Source: Phoebastria nigripes (lineage: Eukaryota; Chordata; Aves; Procellariiformes; Diomedeidae). From it: 64,000 bases of DNA. The position numbers and the translations under genes are program-made. Where the stretch lies: positions 2,566,363 through 2,630,362 of the forward strand of contig JAYKAV010003099.1 in assembly GCA_035582835.1 (NCBI GenBank), given 5' to 3'. The notes under the pieces were generated by a model that was not told where the DNA came from, ran no database searches, and was given only the letters and a program-made list of their open reading frames with translations. Shown one piece after another: positions 14,125 to 35,600 of the stretch (the stretch's first letter is position 1; every line of letters starts with the position of its first letter).

Positions 14125-15965
14125 TCAGGAGAGGAGCAGGGCAGCAAGGATGCAGGGCAGCAGGAGGCAGCCGCCGGCGAGCGGCCAGGGGGCTCTGGGG
14201 GAGCTGTTGCAGAGGTCTGTGTCGCAGCAGTGGATGCGGACCCCCGGCAGCTCCTGCTGCTGGCAGTGACGGGAGGTGGCACAGCCGCTGGTCAGCAGGA
14301 TGCCCAGGACCACTGCAAAGCAAGCACAGTGCGGGATGTCAGGGACAGAGGGACAGCGATGACAGCTGTCCGGGGTGGAGGGTGATGCTCTGCCAGCCTT
14401 ACACCAGGGCCAGGCCCCGTTTGAAGGCTGCAAGGTTTGCTTTGGGGTGCGAGCATCACCGGCTTGATCAGGCACGCGCTGCAACCCCAGCCCCTCCGGG
14501 CAGACTCACCGCTCTCTGTCTTAATGCAGAACCGGTGTTTGAAGCCCTGGTGGGAGTGGGAGCAGGTGATCACCTCTGGGTTAGAACACCCCATGTCCAC
14601 GTTTTTGGTGCCAACGATGATGTTGCAGCCATAACACTGGAGTCCGGACGCTACAAGAAGAACCGTATGAAACAAAATTGGATTTTTCCAGGGGAAGATA
14701 CTTCAACTGCTTCCTAGCTGCTCTCTAACGACGGCTTTGCAGTGCTCTCTGCCTCGCCGAGTCGCATTAAGCACTGAGCCAGAGCCTGAAGCCGCCTGCC
14801 ACTTGTTTACCCAGTGGGCCCAAAAAATATAAAAGCAACTCCCGCTAGAGGTCAGTGCGAAATCAGAGATTAGCCAAAGATTTGAGCTGGGATCAAACAG
14901 TGGGAACAAGGGAGCTTTGAAACAGGGTTTGTAAAGAGTAGGTGAAACCTCCCAACCACAGACACCACCGAGCTGGGGCTCAGTTGCTCTTGGAAACAGC
15001 TTTTGCCTGTTTCACCAAATTCCTCCAGTTTCTGCTGCACCTGTGTTGGAGGCATTCACACCGGAGGGGTGGTTTCATTGGCATGGTTTGGTTTTCTCCC
15101 TGAATGCAGTCCTGCTTTTGTCACAGGGTCTATCAGGGAGGCAAAACAGCTCAGAAACAGAAGAGAAATCCTCATTCAGAGCAACTGCGAGCCAATGTGC
15201 CTGTGACCCCGGGACAGTGGTGTTGGTGTGTCCCCAGGGCTTTGCACACTTGTACTGCCAGCAGCTCAGTCCTTCCCTGCGGGGTCAGCGGCTGTGTCTG
15301 AGAATTGCTTGCCCTACACCAGAATGGGAATTAAGCCATTTCTCAGGTTTCTTTTTTAAAAAAAAAAAAAAAAAAAGCCTTCAAAGTATAGTCATTTACA
15401 TCATCCACAGAGTTTAAGGCAAACGCAGTACCTGATCTCTGTGTTGATTAAATCACAGCAACAAAAATCATGTTGCGCTTACTGTTGCCGTTACCTTTCC
15501 CTGCCTCTGAATGCCGACCTGGAGCCCTTCCCGAGCCCAGCCTCGTCTGCTCCCACCAGGTTTTTGGGAGGTGGGTGAGCACCCTCGCGCAGCCGGGCAC
15601 GGCAAGGGGAGTCCCTGCCCCGGCAGGACCGGGGAAGGGGAGCCCAGGGGAACCCGGCTCCTGGCCCACGCTCCTTGCCTACGTGCCCTTGTTTTGTACA
15701 AAATGCGATGACGTTAGCTCCATCCTAAAGCCCCCAACACACGGCAACACGCAGCTTGGGGCGGGAATGCCCCTCAAATTCATCCCGAGGATAAATCACA
15801 CCTTAACAACCANGGTTTAGGGAGGATGCAAACCACCATAACTCCAAAGCTCGGGGTAGATGCCGCACCCCGGGGACAGCAGCACTTACCCTCTGGGAGG
15901 ACGAACACCACAGTCATCAGAGAGAGGATCCCATGGGCACCTCCAGGCATGTGTCCTGAGAGCAT
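14125..15965 (-). CDS. GPI-anchored Ly6/uPAR (LU) domain protein, three exons
   Basis: The coding exons on the minus strand are 15,965-15,890, 14,650-14,510 and 14,312-14,125. They are joined by GT-AG introns in phase 1, the usual LU-gene arrangement, and give 134 codons plus stop. Exon 1 encodes a hydrophobic signal peptide (core ILSLMTVVFVLP). A second in-frame ATG at 15,950 would give 129 residues. Exon 2 starts the mature protein with LQCYGC and holds five cysteines. Exon 3 holds five more (SGC, RHC, HCC, DLCNSS), completing the ten-cysteine three-finger pattern with its terminal CN. After CNSS, which is also a glycosylation sequon, comes a proline-rich spacer and a hydrophobic tail ending ILAALLLS, a typical GPI-attachment signal. 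LU proteins act at the outer cell surface as receptors, adhesion or gamete-recognition factors, or channel modulators. I cannot name the ortholog. The spacing loosely recalls SPACA4/Bouncer-type or LYPD proteins. Confidence 0.85.
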
Positions 15966-15969
15966 GGAG

Positions 15970-18229
15970 GTCGGTTCCCGGCACCTGCNTGGGGCTCGGA
16001 GGATGAACACCGGCGTCTGGGGGAGTGGGCAGAGACCACCTCTCCTCCCGGCTCTTCCCCCCGGCCGTGCACGCCGCTCACTTTTCACCTGCAAAACCCT
16101 CCACCAGAATAAAGGCTGCAGCAGAGATCTGGCCGCTCCCCACTTCTCCGTCCAGCCCCGTGGCACCCAGTCTTGTTATGTCGATGCTTAATTTCTCCCT
16201 TTTCCTCTTGAGAAATTCTCCGATTCTTTCAGTTCATGCACAGACGTGAGTGCGTATGTGCTACCCTTGGCTATTTCTGTCCTATTTCCCCTGTCCACGA
16301 TCACTTCCCATTAATACTACCGTGCAGCAGCTCTTGGAGAGAAATTCTCCCTAATCAAGATTTAGTTTTAAATCCACTTCGAAATCCTCTAATTCAGTTG
16401 GATTAGGCAGAAGGGGTTTGGGGAGATGTGTGGTTTTACTTTTTCTTTTTCCTCCTCTTTTTCCTCTCTGGGCTGCCTCATCTTCACGAACGGACCCACC
16501 GGCTTTCTGTGACATATTGTGCTATTTAAAGAGGGCAGGAATAATTTTATTAAAGAGAAGCAGTCAACTAATTTTAAAATCCAAGGCTAGAGATTCTCTA
16601 ACAAAGTACAGCCCTGGGGATGGACGTGGGGTTAAAGGGAAAACCTGAAGGAGACAGAAGTGGGTTTGAACGTAACATATACATTTGCATACAAGAAAAT
16701 AGTTGCCTTAATAAAGCAGCGAAGGGCCAAACGTGGCCAGCCCCGGGCTTGCATCAGTTCTGGAGGGAACCCAGCTGGGGCTGCTCAGGGCTTGGGAAGG
16801 GGGCCGGGGACGCAGCGGAGGAAAGCACTGAGCCATGATGGCTCCGATCCTGCGGGGCCAGGATCAGACCCACAGCCACATGGGGCATCACGGACATCAC
16901 CGGCTGCAGGATCAGGCCCCCAGACCCCTGTTGGCTCCTCCACCGCTGTCCTCACAAACAAAGTCCCAGATCTCAGTGGAGCTAATGGGACTTAGAGAGC
17001 TAATGCTTACTAATAAGAGAGCGCTACCGAATGCATGGGATTAAAAAATTAAAATGACAAAATAAGCTGCTTATGTAGCCCATCCAGCAACCGCCTGCTA
17101 GCAGCACCTGAAATCCCCCACCCTGGGCACCCCAGCCCACCGGGCAGACCACGGGCACCTCCTCTGCCAGACACAGCTGCCAGCCAGGCAGGGGCTTGGA
17201 CCTCATCTCCACACAGCACCTTCATTAGCAAGCATGCTTGTTAATATTTCACTGGGAGGCAGCACAAACTTTTCCAAGTACAGGCATCTACAGCTCAGGA
17301 GGGGCAATTAGCACCTGGGAGAAGTGCCTAAGTAATGCAGCTCATTTATTCAAATCACTTAAACCACCCACAGTGTCTCNCTTGCCTCAAAACAATGTGA
17401 TTATAACAAATGTCTAACACAGCAAAGCCTGAAAGCCTCAGGGAGAAGGGATAAAACGCAGGAAATGGGATTGATTTAAACGCGTGCATAAATCAGAGCA
17501 TTCAATAAGGAGGGGAAACTAACTTTTAATCCCTTAATAAACTCATCGGTATCTGGAAGGGGCGGCCAGGAGCAGCCCGGGCTCTGCCGCAGCAGCTCTG
17601 CGCAGCTGGTGGGTCCGGGGCCACGCACACCTCTGGGTGCAGCACCTGGCTCCGTGGCCTCACCCAGCAAAGCGGCTCCTCCACGAGCGGCACGCGGCAC
17701 CGGCCGGCCCTTTCCGCAGGGAACCCAACGGGAAGGCCCGGGAGAGCCGGTGGGGCCAAGGGACAGCACGGTGAACTAAACCTGGCATCGGTGGGACCGG
17801 CAACAGGGTGCTGGGGTGGGTAACCCCGGTGGGAACATCACCCTGGCCCNGAACCAGCTCCCGAGGCCGGTTTGAGGTGCTGCTGGCGCTGATTTAGCCA
17901 GATATTTGCTTTGGTTTTATTCCCTTGGGATGCAGAAGGCAAAGACCTTTGGGGGGGGGCGGGGGGGAACCCACCTCTGCGACCGCTTCCACATCTGGAT
18001 CCAGTGTACATTTCTTTTAATTTGCCATTGGCTCTGATGCAATTCAGAGAGATTTATCAGCCCAGGGACACCGGGAACACGTTAGGAAACGGCCTTCCTC
18101 CCCTGACTGAGAAAAATTTGATTAGCAAATCCCCCGGTACATTCGTGTTCCCACTTAAACCTTCGGGATACCCAGAAAGACGGCTAAACCCTGCGCAGAT
18201 TAGACGAGTTCGCCTGCAAATCCTGCTTT
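15970..18229. other. Non-coding stretch between the LU gene and the U6atac promoter region
   Basis: No exon, RNA gene or clear transposon is visible. The part next to 15,970 should contain the 5' UTR and promoter of the LU-domain gene on the minus strand, but no TATA box or CpG island marks its start. AT-rich segments at about 16.50-16.58, 17.03-17.07 and 17.22-17.38 kb look like possible conserved non-coding sequence. The last contains a perfect AAGCATGCTT palindrome followed by a TTAATATTT forkhead-like core. A G-rich run sits near 17,950. Confidence 0.5.
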
Positions 18230-18620
18230 AGAGCTCATCCCTACGGCAGGCAGAGCTCAGCGCCCGGCCTCCACCCCCGCCCCGCCACCCCCCCGGCAGC
18301 AGCGGCGGTCGCAGCCCCGGGCTCCGCTCCGCATCCCAGCCACGGCCCGCACCCGCCCGAGGCGGGACTCGAACCCGGGTACTCAGGCCCTCCTGCCGCC
18401 ATTAGCGAGGCGGAAGCAGAAGTGCCCTCCCCCGGTAAACGCGCCCGCTGATTGGGAGCGCGCCCGTTCGTCAGAGCGGGGTGCACGGCGGGCGGGGGCT
18501 CGGCGCCAACGGCAGGGGGCAGTCGAAGAGGATCCGGCCGCTGCGCTCTGATTGGCTGAGAGTGATGAATACATTAAAACGGCGGCAAAAAGCGCGCGTC
18601 AGTGCTATTTTAACGGGGTT
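18230..18620. promoter_or_regulatory. CpG-rich promoter-like block upstream of U6atac
   Basis: This is a short CpG-dense segment in otherwise ordinary DNA. It contains ATTGG elements (inverted CCAAT boxes) near 18,450 and 18,549, a GCGCGC-rich E2F-like stretch near 18,590, and a perfect Pol III B-box match on the minus strand at 18,365-18,375. It ends about 165 bases upstream of the U6atac start, so it probably includes the distal enhancer of that gene. It could also be the promoter of an unannotated transcript. I could not find a convincing octamer or Staf/ZNF143 site. Confidence 0.45.
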
Positions 18621-18719
18621 GTCAGGGTTTTTGTACTCATACGAGGGATTAGAGTAAAATGTCTTATCGGGATCAGAAAGAGAGGTCAAACTGGGAATGC
18701 AGAAAACAGGAAATTTTCC

Positions 18720-18740
18720 TCACCCTATCCTGTATGAAAG
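18720..18740 (+). promoter_or_regulatory. Proximal sequence element (PSE) of U6atac
   Basis: TCACCCTATCCTGTATGAAAG occupies -66 to -46 relative to the snRNA start. It matches the TCACC-N-T-A core of vertebrate snRNA PSEs, which bind SNAPc. The spacing to the TATA box and to the start is that of type 3 Pol III genes. Confidence 0.75.
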
Positions 18741-18754
18741 CAGTTCNGTGGAGC

Positions 18755-18760
18755 TTTAAA
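18755..18760 (+). promoter_or_regulatory. TATA element of U6atac (type 3 Pol III promoter)
   Basis: TTTAAA lies at -31 to -26 from the snRNA start and downstream of the PSE. A PSE with a correctly spaced TATA element specifies RNA polymerase III, rather than polymerase II, at vertebrate snRNA genes. Confidence 0.7.
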
Positions 18761-18785
18761 TGGCAGCGGGCACAGCCCCATGGCC

Positions 18786-18910
18786 GTGTTGTATGAAAGG
18801 AGAGAAGGTTAGCACTCCCCTTGATAAGGATGGAAGAGGCCCCAGTGGCCTATACAACACGCATACGGTTAAGGCACTGCCACCTACTTCGTGGCATCTA
18901 ACCATGTTTT
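18786..18910 (+). ncRNA. U6atac small nuclear RNA
   Basis: The sequence begins GTGTTGTATGAAAGGAGAGA and stays close to vertebrate U6atac along its length, judged from memory of the human gene. U6atac is the catalytic-core snRNA of the minor (U12-type) spliceosome. It pairs with U4atac in the tri-snRNP, then with the 5' splice site and U12 during activation. The AGGAGAGAAGG region for 5' splice-site pairing is present. The central hairpin stem AGGCC/GGCCT is kept although its loop differs from human, and the 3' stem-loop (TGCCAC, loop, GTGGCA) is intact. A gene-external PSE and TATA box sit at the right spacing and a T14 tract follows, so this looks like a functional gene rather than a retrocopy. 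It is transcribed toward the 3' end of WDR5. The last base before the T run differs slightly from human (ATG-T instead of ATCG-T). Confidence 0.93.
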
Positions 18911-18920
18911 TTTTTTTTTT
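18907..18920 (+). terminator. Pol III T14 terminator of U6atac
   Basis: An uninterrupted run of 14 T directly follows the conserved ACCATG end of the snRNA. RNA polymerase III stops on four or more T, so the transcript should end within the first few. Confidence 0.85.
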
Positions 18921-19946
18921 CCAGGGGGAATCCTGAAAAAACAGCTCCCTCCAGTTCCTTTTCTCACCGCGTTCCTCCTTTTCCCTCAGCCTAAAAGCTC
19001 CCAGCGGCACAGAGCCGCAGGGTGACAGCTCATTTGCCCTCAGCAGGTTGCAACATGCTCCAACCCTTACCAGGCTGCACCTAACACAAGCAAAGCTACG
19101 TCTCTCCTACTACGGGAGAGCAAGCCAGCCCAGTCATCACAATTAGCTAATCCTGACCACCAAACCACCCCTGACATGCCAGGCTGGATATACTTATAGC
19201 TATATCCATATATATATATATAAAAATATATCCATACATAGAGCTCATGCTGATAGGCTCCAGCATTATTCCCAGGCGGGGTACTAGGGACTTAAAACAC
19301 CTCTACAAAGGACAGCTGGAAGAGTAGATCCTTTACAACAGGGCTCTGCAGTTTTGGGGGAAGAGAACAGCCCTGTTGGGAGAGATTTCCTCCTGATAGC
19401 AGGGAAGCCATCTCCCCTCGGCGTAGCTCTTTGACTCAGACAACAGGGAAAGCCATAGCACAGCTGGGCAAGCAAAGCCACTCACACACACACAGTTACA
19501 TGGTAAGTACTATGCTACAAAACATTACTGAATCTACGTGAAAATGCTTTGCTGGAGTAATACACCAGCTTCTCCACACTGGTAAAGCAGCACAGCCACA
19601 TCTTGCAATCGAAAAGTTTCATTGGCCTCTGAGAAACAGACTGAAAAAAAAATCATGAAGTTAAGAATTGATTATTTCAGCAGTGACACTCACTAAGTCT
19701 AGAGACACAGTGTCCTTTCCTGGGGGTAAGGAAAAACCTCAAAAGACAGTGATATTATTAATAGCCATTTTAGCACCAGCTCAACATGAACTCTATTTTT
19801 GTATTTTAAAAAGAAAAGCTGTACCTCATGTCTTGCAGCTGTCGTCTTCTCTAAGGGTAAGCAAGGCAGTCTCCGAGCAGCCACTAGAGGAGAGGTTTGT
19901 ACTGTAATTGATTTTCAGTTATTATCAAACACATGAGGTCAATAAC

Positions 19947-19977
<31 letters not shown>

Positions 19978-20431
19978 TTTTGCTTCACCAGGAAGAAAAC
20001 ATCCCCTTGCAGCAGAACCCTTTGGGTGCAATAAAACTTGTGCCTCAACACAGTTCTTAACCAGCACAAGCTAAATCCTGGATCATCACTCAGCCTGCCC
20101 TGCCCCTTCTGCATGAAGAGGGCAGCAGGATTCCTTTCCCCTTAGCTAAAGGTCTCTGAGAGGGTTCGTGCTAATGTTGCCTCTGCTGAGGACACCTTCA
20201 GTTCAATCTTCTTACTTTCTTTAAACAAATTTTGACTTGAGTTATGCTCCTCTATTCTTTCTCCACAACAGATGTAAAGCACCACGATGCTGCTCCTCCT
20301 CCCCTCCTCACTCAATGGAGCTGCTACAGAAATACTTCCTTCTAAAGGCGTTTTTAAGGGAGGCTTCTTTGGACACAGACACTTCACATTAGTACACTCT
20401 TACCACAAGCATACACATAAAATCCCACCTT
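18921..20431. other. Non-coding stretch between U6atac and the WDR5 3' end
   Basis: No gene is visible. The stretch holds an AT microsatellite (about 19,197-19,240) and an uninterrupted A27 run at 19,947-19,973, which is T27 on the WDR5 strand. Part of it could be a longer WDR5 3' UTR, because the true polyadenylation site is not decided by sequence alone. Confidence 0.5.
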
Positions 20432-21404
20432 TTTATTATGGCATATGGTATTTTTTCGGATGTGTAAATACCACATGGGTATGACAAAAAGGGAAAGAAA
20501 TACCAACGCTGAAATAGATACAGAGTCATGCCATTATCAATACAGTTTCATACGATGGATTTTCAAGATACAAAAGTCTGGGTTTTTTCTTTTTACATTG
20601 AAATAACTTTACAGTGTTCTGTGAGCTTGCTTTATAACCAGAAGAGAAAAAAATTAAAATATGCTGAGAACAACTACAAGCAGGATTCATTTTAATGGTT
20701 AACAGAAGAACTGTAACTTTGCTCTAGAACAGCATCTATTAAAACACACGTAACAAGAGGTAAGCAACTATACAGAAGGTAAGAGGAGATTTCACCACAG
20801 GAGTCAAGTCAGGGGCAGGAAGAGGGAAATCTGGAACTGCATGGTTTTATTTGGTCACAAAGTTTGAGCTGAGTGTTTAAAATGAAGCACCCTTAAAGAT
20901 GCAGTACTCCTATTTAAAACAATACAGAAACTTCCCAAGAGACTAGAACCTACATTCTGGAAAAAAAAAAAAAAAAAAAAATTAGACATTTTAAAAAAAT
21001 TCCACACATCTCTATGCTCATGACTTAACTTACTGTTACAAAGTAGACTGGCAGCTCTTCCTTAAGCAGCAACAGTGCCCAGAAGTAATGCCACCATAAA
21101 GTACAGTATCTTTGGGGTGTCCAATACAAGGCTGACACTTCTAACACGATGTCAGAATGATCCATTTGTCTGCCAAAAGATTAGGCAAGAAAAGGAGACA
21201 CTGCATCTTTTTTTTTTTTCCACCACGTTGCCCGGTTCTAGCAAGGAGCTAAGACGTTTTCTTTGGGCCAAGACTAACAGAAACCACTTTATCAAATATT
21301 CTTCAGGTTTCCTGCCAAACTGGATTTATTATTCTNATGTGGTTTTTTAATATTTTTTTTAAAAACATTTTTTCCTGACAGTCTCTAAAGCGATACTGGA
21401 ACGT
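20432..21404 (-). other. WDR5 3' untranslated region (probable)
   Basis: This is non-coding sequence directly after the WDR5 stop codon on the minus strand. AATAAA signals (TTTATT on the plus strand) lie at 20,846-20,851 and 20,432-20,437, giving candidate 3' UTRs of about 0.56-0.98 kb. An A21-type run near 20,961 lies on the plus strand. Which signal is used cannot be told from sequence. Confidence 0.45.
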
Positions 21405-33397
<11,993 letters not shown>

Positions 33398-35002
33398 GGT
33401 TCTGAAGCTGGCAAATGAGACTTATGGTGCTTGAAGGGGAGAATGAATGTGCTGCTTCAAAAGGCAGCCCTTGCCACAGAGAAGAGAACCGCACTGAAAT
33501 GAAAACCTGGAAGAAAAACAAAATATTCTCATTAGCTGTCAAAAAGATTCTCAGCGGCTAGAAGAATGAGATTAGCCTAACTGCAGGTCACCAGAAACCA
33601 GTATGAAAAACCATATTCTATATCCGTTTAGCAACACAGCAGTATTTTAGGCCTTCAGACCTACTAATGTGAAAGACCAAGAACCCAAGCCATGGCCTTT
33701 TATCATTTCTTAGAAAGCTTTTTTCCATTCTGCTCCATTCCAAATAGTAATAAAGCAGAATAGCTTTTAGGTGTGGCAGGGTTTTCATACCATATTCCCC
33801 AAAATACTTCTAACAAGTACTTAGTACATAGTAAATACAACGGTTTGTACAAAAGGTGGAAGGAACAGTTCAGGGCCTTTTTTCCCACATTTATTAAGGT
33901 ACAGAATACAAGATCATAATCGACACAAAAAATAACAGGCATTTCTACAGCTTAAAACCCTACTAGATTCCTTTCATCTCAGAACGCAAGTATTTCAGTC
34001 TCATATTTCCCTCTGAAACGGTCTGAGCATCAAATCATACCCTTCTCCGCCTGAGACTTTCACCTGACTGAAAGCCAGCCTTGTATGAGTCTCACCAGAC
34101 TTGCTTTCTGTAACAAAACCCGATGAAGTGCTGTGCCAGTATTCGGTAATCAGGGCTGATGCTGCAGAGGGAACAATCTCCATTGCAGCTCAGCTACATT
34201 TCAGCTTAGTAACAGAATAACCTCCAGCTCACACCGTAAGGATTTCTTTTCAAAGTATGCCCACAATATCCCACCATTCCTTTTGCGGGTGGCAGCAGAT
34301 TTGGGAGCAATAGCATTTGCTCTTCCAGCGACTACTGGCATTTTAAGCATCTCCTTCTCAGAAGGGGAAGGGAGGGCGCAGAGCAAAGCGCTACCAGTTG
34401 CCTGTCTGCTTTAATAAGCCCTCTCCGCAGCGTGGATAAATCACTNGTCGCAAGAATAAGAAATTAAAGTTTTCTAATGCAGATCAGATTCTTTTCATCT
34501 GGAACTAATCTGGGAACTTCGGCGAGCACGCATCCTGCTGCCAGCGCTCCGCTCCGCCCGCACCGCAGCATCCTCCCGCACAAACCCCGACCGCCAGCAC
34601 CTCGCCGGCACCCGGCTCCCACGCCCGCGGGGCTCGCAACGGGGCAACGCGGGTTCCCTGCAAACGCCCAGCACCGGCACAGNCCCCGCCGCCGGGCACG
34701 CGGCACCGACACACCCACCGGCCCCCAGCGCCACGGCCGCCGGCTACAAACGCCCCTTCCCTGCCCGCCCTCGCCTCGCCACGCTCGGGGGGTGTGGGAG
34801 TTCCCTGCGGGGAGCCCAAACTTTCGGGGGGGCGGACGGGCGGGCAGCTCCCCGGCCCGCCCGCTGCAGCCCCGCACGGCTGCGGAGCCGCCCGCATGCA
34901 CGCGCGCCTGCACCGCCCGCGGCGCGCGCCGGCCCGGGGAGGGGAAAGGCGGGCGGGTGGCGGCGCGAGGCAGGGCCGGGCCCGGCGCGCGCCCCCCGCG
35001 AA

Positions 35003-35034
<32 letters not shown>
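35003..35034 (+). repeat. G32 homopolymer in the WDR5 CpG island
   Basis: An uninterrupted run of 32 G lies on the plus strand (C32 on the WDR5 strand), about 125 bases inside the presumed first intron. It has the composition of a G-quadruplex former. The exact length is uncertain because sequencing of such runs is unreliable. Confidence 0.85.
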
Positions 35035-35035
<1 letters not shown>

Positions 35036-35156
35036 GTGGGCTCCGCGCGCTGCCTGAGGGGAGGCGGCGCCGCGCGCGGGGAACGGCGGTGCGGGAGCCC
35101 GGCGGTGCGGAGACGGGAGGTGAGCCGGGCCGCCCCCGCGCCTCTCGGTGACTTAC

Positions 35157-35330
35157 CGGGGGAAGGGGGAGGGACGGGGGGGCCGGCGGCGGTGCCGCCG
35201 CCTCCTCCGCGGCGAGGAGGAGCGCGGCCGCGGGAGGGGAGGGGGGGACGCGGCGGCGGCAGCTCCGGGGCCGCCAGGCGGGGGAATGCGGGACGGCGCA
35301 TGCGCGATCCGGGCCAAAGGCTGCACAATG
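35157..35330 (-). other. Probable untranslated exon 1 of WDR5
   Basis: This is inferred from the perfect GTAAGT donor at 35,156-35,151 on the minus strand, its position in the CpG island, and the NRF1 site near its 5' side. The 5' boundary is a guess, since no transcript evidence is available. Confidence 0.5.
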
Positions 35331-35600
35331 CCGCTCTCTCCCGGGAGCGCTACGGCAAGGCCCGAGAGCCAAAAAGAAGCGCTCGCGCGCGCGGGCGGCG
35401 CCTTAAAGGGGCAGGCGCCGCTTTCGCTTCGGCCTTTCTCCCGCCCTCCCCTCCTTCACTTTCCCGGGGTGAGTGGCAGCGGTCGGCGGGGAGGAGGCTC
35501 TGAGCATCCTGTCGTGCCCCGCCTCCGCTGAGCTGCTGTCCTTGCTCTGGGTGGCTCTGCGGGGAGCGGGCGTCGAGGGCAGCAACAGCAGCAACAGCAG

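Larger units (their letters stand above)
34500..35600 (-). promoter_or_regulatory. CpG-island promoter of WDR5
   Basis: Strong CpG and GC enrichment covers this segment upstream of the WDR5 coding exons. A consensus donor (CCG then GTAAGT) on the minus strand at 35,157/35,156 marks the likely end of an untranslated exon 1. A perfect NRF1 palindrome GCGCATGCGC lies at 35,296-35,305, close to the expected start sites. No TATA box is seen, as usual for a housekeeping CpG promoter. The long frames here on both strands are compositional artefacts. Confidence 0.8.

Noticed and set aside
13503..14717. 404-codon open frame on the plus strand
   Set aside because: It runs antisense to two spliced LU-domain exons through a GC-rich stretch. 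It has a proline/glycine/arginine-rich composition and no domain, so it is a compositional shadow.
18361..18433. tRNA gene on the minus strand
   Set aside because: The T-arm/B-box is convincing, but the A-box, acceptor stem pairing and anticodon arm do not form a cloverleaf, so only the B-box is reported.
34464..35372. 302-codon minus-strand frame and several plus-strand frames in the WDR5 CpG island
   Set aside because: They are composed of low-complexity Pro/Arg/Gly, span the G32 run and a splice donor, and overlap each other in several frames.
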